Of a stretch of 64,000 nucleotides of DNA, positions 1-8,612 are shown piece after piece. The notes beneath the pieces are model-generated. The model made no database searches and had not been told where the DNA came from. It was given only the letters and a program-made list of their open reading frames with translations. Numbering within the stretch: position 1 is the first letter of the stretch; each line of letters opens with the position of its first letter. Source of the DNA: Pseudomonas hygromyciniae (GTDB taxonomy: Bacteria; Pseudomonadota; Gammaproteobacteria; Pseudomonadales; Pseudomonadaceae); the NCBI RefSeq assembly GCF_016925675.1, contig NZ_CP070506.1, positions 3,904,501 through 3,968,500 of the forward strand, in the 5' to 3' direction. Position numbers and translations under genes: made by a program.

Positions 1-193
1 TGGTCTGGCGCTTGATCAGGCCGGCGTTGGTACGCAGGCTGGCCAAGGGCAACCCGCCGTTTGAAAGCATGGAAAACTCGCCGATAAACAACGAACGGTT
101 GAAGGCCAGTTCGGTGTCGAAGTGGCCGCACATCGCACGCAAGTCGCGGTTCCAGGTGTCGAGCCCCTGTTGTGCACTCTGTTGGATACCCAT
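1..193 (-). CDS. feaR: FeaR-type AraC-family regulator, N-terminal part only
   Basis: The gene runs off the left edge, so only about 64 N-terminal residues are visible, starting at the ATG whose complement is at 191-193. They read like the ligand-sensing N-terminus of FeaR activators: a WNRDLRAMCGHFDTEL stretch, then FIGEF and a hydrophobic LASLRTNAGLIKR segment. The DNA-binding AraC domain would lie outside the window. FeaR proteins activate genes for oxidation of aromatic monoamines such as tyramine and phenylethylamine. The nearby permease and phenylacetaldehyde-type dehydrogenase fit that role. The family assignment rests on the N-terminal pattern plus context, because the diagnostic helix-turn-helix cannot be seen. 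Confidence 0.7.
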   Translation of the reverse strand, partial: MGIQQSAQQGLDTWNRDLRAMCGHFDTELAFNRSLFIGEFSMLSNGGLPLASLRTNAGLIKRQT

Positions 194-301
194 GGGTGTC
201 TCCACAATGGCTTATTGTTTTTGTCGGGCAATAGTTAACATGTTATCTATATGCGCGCAACAAGTACCTGTCCGCCATTGCGTTTGCACTAATGATGCCA
301 A

Positions 302-922
302 TCAGAGCGTGCGCAACACGCGCTGCAAGCCCGCCAGCGCAGCCAGCAGCGCGTCCCGCTGTTCCCGACTCAAGGCGATATAGCGCCGAAAGGCCGGCAT
401 GCGGTTGACCACCTCGCTGCCGCCCATATGCTCCAGGCACACATGCCATTGCTGGTCACGCAGCTCGATGTGCAAGCGGTTGAAATCCAGGGGCATCAAT
501 GCCTGGAGCAAGGCGCTGTCCTGTTGCAGACGCGCCTGCAGTTGCCCCAGCAAAGCAGGTTCGCCCATACGTTGCCGACAACGGATCCCGGTCCGTCGAA
601 CAGCCCCGCCGTGGTGCAATACAAAGCACGCCGCGCCCTCTGTCGAGGCAGGCAGGCGCAGGCAGAATTGCGTCATGACCAAATGCATCAACAACTGCGA
701 TTCGGTGCGCTCGCGGATTTCCAGGTGCAGGCTGTCGTCGTCCAGGGCAGCCCGCGCCAAGGTCGGCGAGACCTGCTCGAAATGCGCCAGCCCCAGGTTG
801 CGCCGCAGTTGCCCAAGGGTACGCCCCGGCTGATAGCCCGCTGGCGCCCGTTGTGCGCTGAACAGTTCAGACAGCTTTTGCCGCAGCACTGCCATAGCCG
901 CTGTGAGCGTGACCCGGTTCAT
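302..922 (-). CDS. DUF3156 family protein, probable amine-catabolism accessory
   Basis: A 206-residue soluble protein with no signal peptide or membrane segment. I chose the ATG at 922 because an AAGGAG sits seven bases upstream; this makes the gene overlap the 3' end of the permease gene by 56 bases in another frame, so the two are almost certainly co-transcribed. The sequence is rich in Arg, Leu and Gln, with a conserved-looking LHIELRDQQWHVCLEHMG segment near residue 165. It resembles the uncharacterised DUF3156 family that accompanies amine permeases in pseudomonads. No catalytic motif is recognisable and no function is assigned. The family name is from memory of the pattern. Confidence 0.65.
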   Translation of the reverse strand: MNRVTLTAAMAVLRQKLSELFSAQRAPAGYQPGRTLGQLRRNLGLAHFEQVSPTLARAALDDDSLHLEIRERTESQLLMHLVMTQFCLRLPASTEGAACFVLHHGGAVRRTGIRCRQRMGEPALLGQLQARLQQDSALLQALMPLDFNRLHIELRDQQWHVCLEHMGGSEVVNRMPAFRRYIALSREQRDALLAALAGLQRVLRTL

Positions 923-2366
923 TGGCAAACTCCTTGGCCAGCACGTCTTCCACCGACGCCGGTTTGAATGGATTGACCTTCTGCACCACCAGGGTCCAGA
1001 ACAGCGCATACACCGCCGTCCCGCCCAGCATCACGCCGAACGGGACGTAGATATCCGCCGGGTTCATTCCCGGAGGCGTGATAAACCACATGCCCAGCAG
1101 GATCCCGGCGCTGGACAGCAACTGCGGCAGTGGGAACCACGGCGAGCGATAGGCCCGTGGCAAGTCGGGACGACGAATGCGCAGGATCACCACCGACACC
1201 GTCACCAGCAGGTAGGCAAAACTCCACGCACACACCGCCGCCAGCACCAGGTGCATGATGTTGTCGGTGTTGCCGCCCAGGTATAGCGCGTGCAGGCAGG
1301 GAATCAGCATCGCCACCAGGATGCACAGCACCGGGGTCTTGAAGCGCGGGTGCAGATAAGTGAACACCTTGGGTAATGCGCCGTCCACCGCCATGCCGTA
1401 GAGAATCCTCGGCACACCGGCCATCAAGGTATTGATGGTGGCAGCGCCGGCAAACAGAAAACCGATGCCCAGCCACAGCGGCCCGATCTGCCCCATGACC
1501 TGTTCGGCAAAGCGTGGGATCGCCATGGGCGTGTCCAGCAGATGCACGCCGCTGGCCGCGTCCAGCACCACGTTCTCGACCTGGCGCTTCATGGCCGCGC
1601 CATAGATGAACATGCACGTCGCCACGCCCATCAGGCCGAGCATCATCGCCCGTGGCATGACCTTGGCCGACTGGCGCAAGTCCGGCGCCAGCGGGGTGAC
1701 GAATTCGCAGCCGACAAACATGAACATCGCCATGCCCACCAGGGACAACACCGTCACCAGGTCGCTGCCCACCAGGGACTCGCCAAACCAGCCGTCCAGT
1801 TGCACTGCCGGCGCGGCGATCAAGCCCAGCACGCCAAATACCATCAAGGTGGTCCACATGCCGAAGGTGAGGATGATTTCGGCGCGGCCAAAGGCGCTGA
1901 CACCAAACACATTGAGCACGCCGAATACCAGTACAAAACCGACGCCCAGCAGCCAGGAGCCGCCGGCAGATTCGGCCAGGGTATTGAGATGTTCAAAGTT
2001 CACCAGGGCCATGACCCCGGCGAGGATGGTTTCGGCGGTGCCGGCAAACACATGCACGATCAAATAGGCCGACAAGGTGCCGGTGATCGCGAAAAAACGG
2101 CCCATGCCGCAGTTGATGTAGTCGTACACCGAGCCGGTGGTGGGCAGGATCGAGGCGGCCTCGGCGAAGGTCGTCGCCTGGGCCAGCATCATCACCACGG
2201 CGATCAGCATGGCCAGCGCAAACGCGCTGCCGCCGATGCCAAAGCCCATGGTCGCGGTGAGAATCACCGGGCTGGCCATGATCAAGCCAATGGTGCTGGC
2301 CAACGCGGTGGGAAAACCCACCGTGCCCCGGTTCAGGTGCGCGGTAAGTCTGTCATTGATCGACAT
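867..2366 (-). CDS. APC-superfamily amino acid/amine permease
   Basis: A 499-residue polytopic membrane protein with about twelve hydrophobic segments. It has the APC-superfamily features of an early GSAFALAMLIAVVMMLAQ helix and an EAASILPTTGSVYDYI motif around residues 70-85. The translation start is the ATG at 2366 (MSINDRLTAHLNRGTVGF); the frame stays open a little further upstream but has no better start. It probably imports an amine or amino acid in symport with protons. It is divergent from the porin gene across about 220 bases and overlaps the DUF3156 gene downstream. Position beside feaR and a phenylacetaldehyde-type dehydrogenase suggests an aromatic amine substrate, but the sequence alone does not fix it. 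Confidence 0.85.
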   Translation of the reverse strand: MSINDRLTAHLNRGTVGFPTALASTIGLIMASPVILTATMGFGIGGSAFALAMLIAVVMMLAQATTFAEAASILPTTGSVYDYINCGMGRFFAITGTLSAYLIVHVFAGTAETILAGVMALVNFEHLNTLAESAGGSWLLGVGFVLVFGVLNVFGVSAFGRAEIILTFGMWTTLMVFGVLGLIAAPAVQLDGWFGESLVGSDLVTVLSLVGMAMFMFVGCEFVTPLAPDLRQSAKVMPRAMMLGLMGVATCMFIYGAAMKRQVENVVLDAASGVHLLDTPMAIPRFAEQVMGQIGPLWLGIGFLFAGAATINTLMAGVPRILYGMAVDGALPKVFTYLHPRFKTPVLCILVAMLIPCLHALYLGGNTDNIMHLVLAAVCAWSFAYLLVTVSVVILRIRRPDLPRAYRSPWFPLPQLLSSAGILLGMWFITPPGMNPADIYVPFGVMLGGTAVYALFWTLVVQKVNPFKPASVEDVLAKEFANEPGHAHSGYGSAAAKAV

Positions 2367-2583
2367 GGTGCAGATCCTCGAAAGGGATTTTTTAGAAGTG
2401 TTTGCACTGTGCGCCCCGTCCAACCTGATCGTCTTGCCCCTGGCTGCCGCCGGTTTTGTTGCTCCCTGCCAGGGCTTGCGGCCTGGCGGCCAGGATCAAC
2501 TGCCTGGCACGCAGGTGAAAGACTTGCGCCGCCGACGCTCGTCCTAATGCGCCCTCAACTTAATCTTGCTGGGGACTATAACA

Positions 2584-3912
2584 ATGGAGCACACACTCAA
2601 AACCCGCCACCTGCGCCCGGCTGTCGGCCTGGGTCTGGCGCTGTTGATCGGCCAACCTGCGGCCCAGGCGATTGAACTGTATGCCGACGACGACACCACC
2701 GTCACCGGCAACTTCCTGGCGGTGTACGGCATGTTCAACAGCCGCAAGAACTACGAAGGCAGCACGGGTGGCTCCACCTGGCGCGAAGGTTTTATCAAGT
2801 ATGGCTTGAGCGTCGACCAGACCCTGGGTGGCGTGGGCAGCGTGTATGGCACCGCCAACCTGGTGAGTTCCGGCACCTGGGGCGATGGCGATGCTTCGCG
2901 CGTGACCGACGGCAGCGAGCGCACCACCAAGTTCGACGAAGCCTTTGCCGGCTGGCGCTCGGGGGACCTGTTGCCGGCGTTGGGCAAGGATGGCCTGGAC
3001 CTGTCGTACGGGCGCCAGATCATCACCGTGGGCGACGGTTTTATCATCAACGATGATGGCCCGAACCTGGGCAATGGCGTGGCCGATGGCGAGTTCGACC
3101 GTGGCGGCGCCTACTACATCGCGGCCCGGCATGCCTTCGACAAGGCAGCGGTGGTGCGCCTGGGCGGCAAGGACGGCTTGCATGGCAGCCTGATGTGGAT
3201 CGAGTCCGACAACCGCGCCCAGGCCTTGACCGAAATGGCCATCGGCACCCTGGAATACAGCGCCGCGCCGGGCACCCTGGGCTTGACCTACCTGCATGGC
3301 ATCGATGTGGACGAACGCTTTGCCAGCGACCTGCAAAAGCAGCGCAAGGGCATGAACCTCTACAGCCTGCGCGGCAGCGGGAATGCCGGGATCGACAACG
3401 CGCACTTCTCGTTTGAATACGCCTGGCAGGACAAGGACCCCGGCCCGGAAAAAGCCTGGTACGCCGAAGCCGGCTATACCTTCGCCGACCTGCCGTGGTC
3501 ACCGGACGTGACCTACCGCTATGCGCGCTACTCGAAAAACTGGGATGCGCTGTTTGCCGGTTTCAACCGCGGTTATGGCACCTGGGTCCAGGGCGAAGTG
3601 GCGGGCAACTACTCCGGGCCCTACAACACCAACACTGCGGTTCAGCATGTGGCACTCAAGGTCAAGCCGCTGGACAACCTGACCCTCGGCGCGCTGTTCT
3701 TCGACTACCAGACCGTGAGCAAGCGCAACATGCTCGACCTCGATGGCCGCGAGCTGGACCTGTATGCCGAATGGGCGGTGAACGAGCACCTGATCATCAC
3801 GCCGTTGATTGGCCTGTACCAACCGGACAAAGACCAGAACACCGGCGGCAACCAGGTCGGTGGTAACGGCACCAACGTGTATAGCCAGTTGGTGGTGGCT
3901 GTGCCGTTCTGA
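2584..3912 (+). CDS. outer-membrane porin, alginate-export-like beta-barrel
   Basis: A 442-residue exported protein. Residues 1-29 form a signal peptide ending QPAAQA, so the mature chain starts near IELYADDD. The rest alternates short polar turns with amphipathic strands, rich in Tyr, Gly, Trp and Asp. The chain ends VVAVPF, with the terminal Phe typical of proteins inserted by the Bam complex. The pattern fits the alginate-export/DUF1302-like porin families rather than the OprD family. I start at the ATG at 2584, where the signal peptide begins; an upstream in-frame start at 2566 adds six residues. It is divergent from the permease gene and probably supplies the same substrate through the outer membrane. 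Confidence 0.8.
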   Translation: MEHTLKTRHLRPAVGLGLALLIGQPAAQAIELYADDDTTVTGNFLAVYGMFNSRKNYEGSTGGSTWREGFIKYGLSVDQTLGGVGSVYGTANLVSSGTWGDGDASRVTDGSERTTKFDEAFAGWRSGDLLPALGKDGLDLSYGRQIITVGDGFIINDDGPNLGNGVADGEFDRGGAYYIAARHAFDKAAVVRLGGKDGLHGSLMWIESDNRAQALTEMAIGTLEYSAAPGTLGLTYLHGIDVDERFASDLQKQRKGMNLYSLRGSGNAGIDNAHFSFEYAWQDKDPGPEKAWYAEAGYTFADLPWSPDVTYRYARYSKNWDALFAGFNRGYGTWVQGEVAGNYSGPYNTNTAVQHVALKVKPLDNLTLGALFFDYQTVSKRNMLDLDGRELDLYAEWAVNEHLIITPLIGLYQPDKDQNTGGNQVGGNGTNVYSQLVVAVPF

Positions 3913-3954
3913 GGTTTGGCTGTGTGGTGTGACTTGCCTGTGATGGAGCTTCCT

Positions 3955-4087
3955 GTGGCGAGCGGGCTTGCCCCGCGCTGGGCTGCGAAGCAGCCCCCAT
4001 AAACCCGCTGCGGTTCTTCAGACAAACTGCGGCGGCTGGTTTTGGGGCTGCTTCGCAGCCCAGCGCGGGGCAAGCCCGCTCGCCACA
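3955..4087. repeat. REP-like element with 44-bp perfect inverted arms
   Basis: The gap between the porin and dehydrogenase genes (3913-4260) holds two perfectly complementary arms of about 44 bases, 3955-3998 and 4044-4087, separated by a 45-base spacer. The outer part (GTGGCGAGCGGGCTTG) is a common Pseudomonas REP core. Nothing else is visible in the gap except a short pyrimidine-rich stretch before the next gene. In RNA it would fold into a very long hairpin that could stabilise the porin message or end transcription. Confidence 0.85.
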
Positions 4088-4260
4088 AGGAAACCTGCTC
4101 CCCTAAAAAAGTCTGCTCCCCTACAAGAAAGCCTGCTCAGCACAACAACCCTCCCCCCGGCAGATGGCAGCCACAGACATACGCCCCGGCACGCACAGTC
4201 AAGCTGTAGCCGCCGGCGTTGGTTAGCCTCGGGTTTTCCTTTTTGATCAGGAACACCCCC

Positions 4261-5748
4261 ATGAGCGATATCGCGCTGCTGCCCACCGTCGAAGCCTTTT
4301 TGCGTCGAGACCACGGCCTGTTTATCGACGGTGGCTACGTCCCCAGCCAGTCCAGCCAGACCCTGGAGGTGATCAACCCCGCCACCGGCCAGGCCATTGC
4401 CACGGTCGCCGATGCGCAAGCCAGTGATATTGAAGTGGCCGTGACGTCTGCTCGGCACGGCTTCAAACAGTGGTCCCAAACCGCCCCGGCGATACGTGGC
4501 AATGTACTGCTCAAACTCGCCGACCTGCTGGAACGCAACCGCGAGGAACTGGCGCAGATCGAGACCTGTCAGTCGGGCAAGATCATCCAGATTTCCCGCG
4601 CTTTTGAAGTGAACCAGGCCGCGCATTTCCTGCGTTATTACGCGGGCTGGGCAACCAAGATCAGCGGCCAGACCCTCACCCCGTCGCTGCCCTCGTTTGC
4701 TGGCGAGCGCTACACCGCCTTCACCCTGCGCGAGCCGGTGGGTGTGGTGGTCGGTATCGTGCCGTGGAACTTCTCCACCATGATCGCCATCTGGAAACTC
4801 GCCTCGGCCCTGGTGACCGGTTGCAGCATCATCATCAAGCCCAGCGAATTCACGCCGCTGACCCTACTGCGCATTGCCGAACTGGCAGTGGAAGCCGGCC
4901 TGCCCGCTGGCGTGCTGAACGTGCTGACTGGCGGTGGCCAGGTGGGCAAGGGGCTGATCGAACACCCAGGCACTGACAAGGTGTCGTTCACCGGTTCGGT
5001 GCCCACCGGCATTGCGGTCGGCCGCGCGGCCATGGGCGCCGGCCTGACGCGGGCGACCCTGGAACTGGGCGGCAAAAACGCGGCGGCGTTCCTGCGCGAT
5101 GTGCCGCTGGAAACCGCCGTCAACGGCATTCTCGAAGCCGGGTTCCTGCACTCGGGGCAAATCTGTGCGGCGGCCGAGCGGTTCTTCGTCCATCGTTCAC
5201 AGATCAACCCGGTCATGGAAGCCCTGGCCCAGCGTTTGAGCGCACTGAACATCGGCTCGCCGCTGGATGAACGCACCGAATTCGGCCCGGTCGCCCATCG
5301 CCAACACCAAATAAAACTGGAAGGTTTTTTCGCCACCGCCCGCGCCGAAAACAACACGATTATCTACGGCGGCCAACCGATGGATCGGCCCGGTTGCTAC
5401 GTTGAGCCAACGGTGATCCTCGCCAACAGCATCCACGACACGCTGCTCACCGAAGAAACCTTCGGCCCCATCGCCACCTTCCTGCCCTACGACGACGAAG
5501 ACGAGTTGCTGGCGCTGATGAACCACACCGCCGGCGGTCTGAGCGCCAGCCTGTGGACCAACGACTTGGGCAAGGCCCTGCGCCTGGTCCCGGCCATCAA
5601 CGCCGGCACGGTGTGGGTCAACATGCACACCCTGCTCGACCCGGCCGTGCCATTCGGTGGCAACAAATCCTCGGGGATTGGCCGGGAGTTTGGCAGTGCG
5701 TTTATCGAGGACTACACCGAACTCAAGTCGGTGATGATGCGTTACTGA
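4261..5748 (+). CDS. feaB: phenylacetaldehyde-type aldehyde dehydrogenase
   Basis: A 495-residue NAD(P)-dependent aldehyde dehydrogenase. Visible landmarks are PWNFSTMIAIWKLASAL, the nucleotide-binding VSFTGSVPTG, the catalytic Glu in LELGGKNAA, the catalytic Cys in HSGQICAAAERFFV and the C-terminal PFGGNKSSGIGRE. Overall it is closest in style to FeaB/PadA enzymes, which oxidise phenylacetaldehyde to phenylacetate after amine oxidation. The ATG at 4261 has an AGGAA six bases upstream; the in-frame extension to 4219 has none. The neighbouring FeaR-type regulator and permease support an amine pathway. No amine oxidase or dehydrogenase gene is inside the window. The exact substrate, and therefore the symbol, is inferred. 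Confidence 0.8.
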   Translation: MSDIALLPTVEAFLRRDHGLFIDGGYVPSQSSQTLEVINPATGQAIATVADAQASDIEVAVTSARHGFKQWSQTAPAIRGNVLLKLADLLERNREELAQIETCQSGKIIQISRAFEVNQAAHFLRYYAGWATKISGQTLTPSLPSFAGERYTAFTLREPVGVVVGIVPWNFSTMIAIWKLASALVTGCSIIIKPSEFTPLTLLRIAELAVEAGLPAGVLNVLTGGGQVGKGLIEHPGTDKVSFTGSVPTGIAVGRAAMGAGLTRATLELGGKNAAAFLRDVPLETAVNGILEAGFLHSGQICAAAERFFVHRSQINPVMEALAQRLSALNIGSPLDERTEFGPVAHRQHQIKLEGFFATARAENNTIIYGGQPMDRPGCYVEPTVILANSIHDTLLTEETFGPIATFLPYDDEDELLALMNHTAGGLSASLWTNDLGKALRLVPAINAGTVWVNMHTLLDPAVPFGGNKSSGIGREFGSAFIEDYTELKSVMMRY

Positions 5749-6150
5749 TCACTCTGTGATCAGCGCCTCCGCCTCGATCTCGATCAACCATTCGGGCAGC
5801 GACAGCCCGCTGACGATGATCCACGAGGACGGCGGCGGGTTGCTCGGGAAACGCTCGCGCAACGCGGCGGCGATAGGCTCCTGCTGATCGCGGGCGGACT
5901 CCACGATGTACAGGCGCAGCATGATCACATGGGACAGATCACCCCCGGCCGCCGCCAGGACCTTTTCGATATTGTCCAGGGCGGTGGCGGTCTGCTCGGC
6001 GATGCCCGGGCCGACGGTGCGTTCGTCAGCGTCCACGCCAACCTGGCCGGACAGTAGAATGCGCCGGCCATCGCGCACTTCCATGGCCTGGCTGAAGCCG
6101 TATTGCAGGGAGTTGAAGACTGTCGGGGGATTGAGGACTTTTCGTTGCAT
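5749..6150 (-). CDS. Rid-family (RidA/YjgF-like) protein
   Basis: A 133-residue protein of the YjgF/YER057c/UK114 fold, cytoplasmic and expected to form trimers. Family features are ILLSGQVGVD near residue 33, an AAAGGDLSHVIMLRLYIV segment and the C-terminal LIEIEAEALI. RidA enzymes hydrolyse reactive imine/enamine intermediates using an Arg just before the last strand. Here that stretch reads PPPSSWIIVSG, with Ser at the expected Arg site, so it probably belongs to a Rid subgroup without classic imine deaminase activity. It converges on the dehydrogenase with no space between the stop codons. A small inverted repeat (5745-5763) lies across the junction and may serve as a shared terminator. 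Confidence 0.85.
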   Translation of the reverse strand: MQRKVLNPPTVFNSLQYGFSQAMEVRDGRRILLSGQVGVDADERTVGPGIAEQTATALDNIEKVLAAAGGDLSHVIMLRLYIVESARDQQEPIAAALRERFPSNPPPSSWIIVSGLSLPEWLIEIEAEALITE

Positions 6151-6507
6151 GACGACTCCTTGTTGTCTGTAGGAAACAAGGCTACCTCAACAATTTTTCC
6201 GGCTCTTGGAGAAGTTGCATATTTCAACATCTGGAAACAGAACGCCTTGCAATCAACCTCTCCCCTGCCGACATTCGCGCCAGGCGCGCTAACGCCCCTG
6301 GCTGATCATCTGCAGGGTACACGGCCCATACCCCAGCCCGATAAAGGGCAGTGAAACATTGCACAACGGTGCTCACCGGGCCGTTCAAGCGTGGATTATC
6401 AATATTTTGAAGAAACTGAATGCATCGAACCTGGGCTTTTTCAGTTAAACACCAGCAATCAAGCTATCTCCTCGTTAGGTCACTTCACCGGATGCAGGAG
6501 AATCATC
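6151..6507. other. gap without a recognisable gene
   Basis: About 360 bases lie between the Rid gene start and the next small ORF. I see no tRNA, repeat or coding-like frame. An AT-rich patch around 6390-6470 and the AGGAG at 6496 just before the small ORF suggest that the promoter and leader of the downstream pair lie here. Confidence 0.5.
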
Positions 6508-6606
6508 ATGTCCAAAGCCACCGTCAGTCAGTTCATGCACACCCTCCATAAACGTCTCACCGAGTTATGGGAAACCTGTGCCCGCGCAGGAGGCGCACGC
6601 TCATGA
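6508..6606 (+). CDS. 32-residue small ORF coupled to the downstream lipoprotein
   Basis: ATG at 6508 with GCAGGAG eight bases upstream, encoding MSKATVSQFMHTLHKRLTEL and twelve further residues. Its stop overlaps the lipoprotein start (ATGA at 6603-6606), the geometry expected for translational coupling. The peptide is basic and looks like a single amphipathic helix; no family is recognised. It could be a real microprotein or a leader that sets translation of the lipoprotein. Evidence is limited to the good ribosome site and the overlap. Confidence 0.5.
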   Translation: MSKATVSQFMHTLHKRLTELWETCARAGGARS

Positions 6607-7676
6607 CCCGCTTGTTGTTGGGCGCAGCCATGCTGGCACTGCTTGCCGGTTGCACCACCGTCAAACAGCCTGAGCTGGACGTCGCAGTGCAAAGCTCCGG
6701 GCAGATCTGGAATGCCGTGGCGCACTACAGCGGTCGTACATTTCTCTCGGGGCCTCGCTGGACCGGGACCCAGGGGCCGCAATTAACGGCAGTTGACCAG
6801 AATGGCCAGCGCAGCGCCTACCCAAACAATGCCTGGAACAACTGGACGCCTGGGTTGGATGCTGCCAACGCCTTTGTGAACATCAATGCCTTGCGCCTGG
6901 AAGGCAACAAACTGTGGGTGGTAGATACCGGCTCGCCCGAGTTCGGCGGCAACCCCGTCCACCAGGGCGCGAAGCTGGTGTGTATCGATCTGCTTACCAA
7001 TCAGGTGGTTCGGACCTACTTCTTCGGAGCGGATATCGCCACCGCCGGCAGCTACGTGGATGACGTGCGCTTCAGCGCCGGCATGGCCTTCCTCACCGAT
7101 GCAGGAAATGCCGGGATTATTGTCGTGGATCTGCAAACTGGCGCTGCCCGCCGCGTGCTGAACCAGCACGCCTCAGTCGTCGCCCGGCCTGACCGGGACT
7201 TGATCCTCAGCAACCAGGTGGTCAAAGCCCCTAACGGCGAACCCCTTCGCGTCAACGCCGACCCGCTGGAAGTCAGCGTTGACGGCGTCTGGCTGTATTA
7301 CGGCCCGCTGCAAGGCCCGTGGTCCAAGGTGCGGATCCAAGACCTGGCAAACCTGGCCCTGACCCCGGAGCAACTGGCCGCCCGGGTGGAATTTTTTGCC
7401 GATATCCCGGCAACCGGTGGGTCGATCATGGATGCACAGGGCAACCTGTACTTTTCCGATCTGGCCCACGATGCCATTCGTGTGCGCCGCACTGACGGGC
7501 AAATCGAAACCCTGATCGAAGACAAGCGCCTGCATTGGGTTGACGCCCCCTTCCTGGACCAGGAAGGAACACTGTGGCTACCCACACCACAGATGGACCG
7601 GGTCGCGCTGTTCAACAAGGGCCAATCCCTGGTGCAGTGGCCGGTGGGGGTTTATCGCTTGTCGACACGTCACTGA
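6603..7676 (+). CDS. lipoprotein of the Yellow/major royal jelly protein family
   Basis: A 357-residue lipoprotein: residues 1-17 are a signal ending in the lipobox LLAGC, so it is lipid-anchored in the envelope. The body looks like a beta-propeller of the Yellow/MRJP type: NKLWVVDTGSPEFGG, GAKLVCIDLLTNQVVRTYFF, then SYVDDVRF, AFLTDAG and IIVVDLQTGAARRVL. The later MDAQGNLYFSDLAHDAIR blade is also typical. Bacterial members are poorly characterised; lactonase-like or ligand-binding roles have been proposed for related propellers. It is translationally coupled to the 32-residue ORF before it. A hairpin with a T-rich tail lies 88 bases after the stop. Confidence 0.75.
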   Translation: MTRLLLGAAMLALLAGCTTVKQPELDVAVQSSGQIWNAVAHYSGRTFLSGPRWTGTQGPQLTAVDQNGQRSAYPNNAWNNWTPGLDAANAFVNINALRLEGNKLWVVDTGSPEFGGNPVHQGAKLVCIDLLTNQVVRTYFFGADIATAGSYVDDVRFSAGMAFLTDAGNAGIIVVDLQTGAARRVLNQHASVVARPDRDLILSNQVVKAPNGEPLRVNADPLEVSVDGVWLYYGPLQGPWSKVRIQDLANLALTPEQLAARVEFFADIPATGGSIMDAQGNLYFSDLAHDAIRVRRTDGQIETLIEDKRLHWVDAPFLDQEGTLWLPTPQMDRVALFNKGQSLVQWPVGVYRLSTRH

Positions 7677-7763
7677 TCAGCGCCCATGCAAATTGCTTAG
7701 CGCTTTCACATCCCTTTCACAGTCGGGCGCATAGGGTGGTCCCAGCTCCTAGTGAAAACCTTT

Positions 7764-7790
7764 AAGCCCGCACTCCCCATCGCGGGCTTT
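7764..7790 (+). terminator. rho-independent terminator
   Basis: AAGCCCGC and GCGGGCTT form an 8-bp stem around a ten-base loop, followed by TTCTTT. It lies 88 bases after the lipoprotein stop. The intervening 7677-7763 contains no ORF and could be 3' UTR or a short separate transcript. Confidence 0.75.
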
Positions 7791-7876
7791 TCTTTGTCTG
7801 GGGTTTGGCTGAAAGCTGGAGGTCCCCTATCCACACGCTTGACCCAACATCTGCACGCAAGGCCAGGAAAGTGCAA

Positions 7877-8233
7877 CTACAACAACACCGTGGCCAGCAT
7901 CCCCAGCGCGCCCAGGCAAAAGCCGATCAGTGCGCCGCGCCCAGGGGCCTCATGGAACAGGGCCCAGACCACCACAGGCTCCAGCAGCAACAAGGAGGTG
8001 ACGGAGACCACGGTGACGATCCAGATATCACCGACCGCCACATACCCCAGCCAATAGGCGCCCAGCAGACAAAAGCCGGCAAAGCACATCAGCAGCACCG
8101 GCATGACGAATGCCTGCCATGAACCATCGCCAGCGTGGGCCAGCCGAGCAGTGACTACCTCGCTGTAGATCGCACAAAACTCACCGATCACCATCAACCC
8201 TAGAGCAAAAACTCCGAGTAGTTCTTTGGACAT
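7877..8233 (-). CDS. small four-helix DMT/EamA-like membrane protein
   Basis: A 118-residue protein made of four hydrophobic segments: LLGVFALGLMVIGEFCAIYS, VMPVLLMCFAGFCLLGAYWL, IWIVTVVSVTSLLLLEPVVV and ALIGFCLGALGMLATVLL. A Glu in the first helix and a Pro in the third recall small multidrug resistance and half-length EamA transporters, which work as dimers. The start at 8233 has a GAAGGAG ribosome site. Substrate is unknown. It points away from the lipoprotein gene. The 490 bases upstream contain no intact gene. Confidence 0.65.
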   Translation of the reverse strand: MSKELLGVFALGLMVIGEFCAIYSEVVTARLAHAGDGSWQAFVMPVLLMCFAGFCLLGAYWLGYVAVGDIWIVTVVSVTSLLLLEPVVVWALFHEAPGRGALIGFCLGALGMLATVLL

Positions 8234-8612
8234 ATCAAAAACTCCTTCGTATTCAGAGCAATGTTTTTCAGCTCCCAGCGCGCGATGCCGCTCACCAGGG
8301 AGTTGTTGCAGTGATACGAAGCAGCCTTGAACAGGCCTGAATTACCGAAGTGCTTTTCCATGCTCATGTCCTTCAACGGGTGTGAGTCGGCACGGCCCAA
8401 AAGGGCCCGAGCCTGATCATACGTGCCGTTAACCGCGCTGGACAACCAGCATCTTTAGGTCGCCAGCACCGCCTCATGCATGGTTCAGACAGGATCGGGG
8501 GCGGCGGGATGCTGTCAGTCAGTTCGGCATCTGTAGTCTCCAGACCCCAAGCGATGGTGTAGCCCTGGATCATCTCGGTGACTGACTCCCCAACCCTGTG
8601 CGCGCCCAGTAA

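Noticed and set aside
2367..2583. A sigma-54 promoter (GG-N10-GC near 2511-2526) before the porin
   Set aside because: Only the GG and TTGC match; the rest of the -24 element is poor, and no enhancer site is visible.
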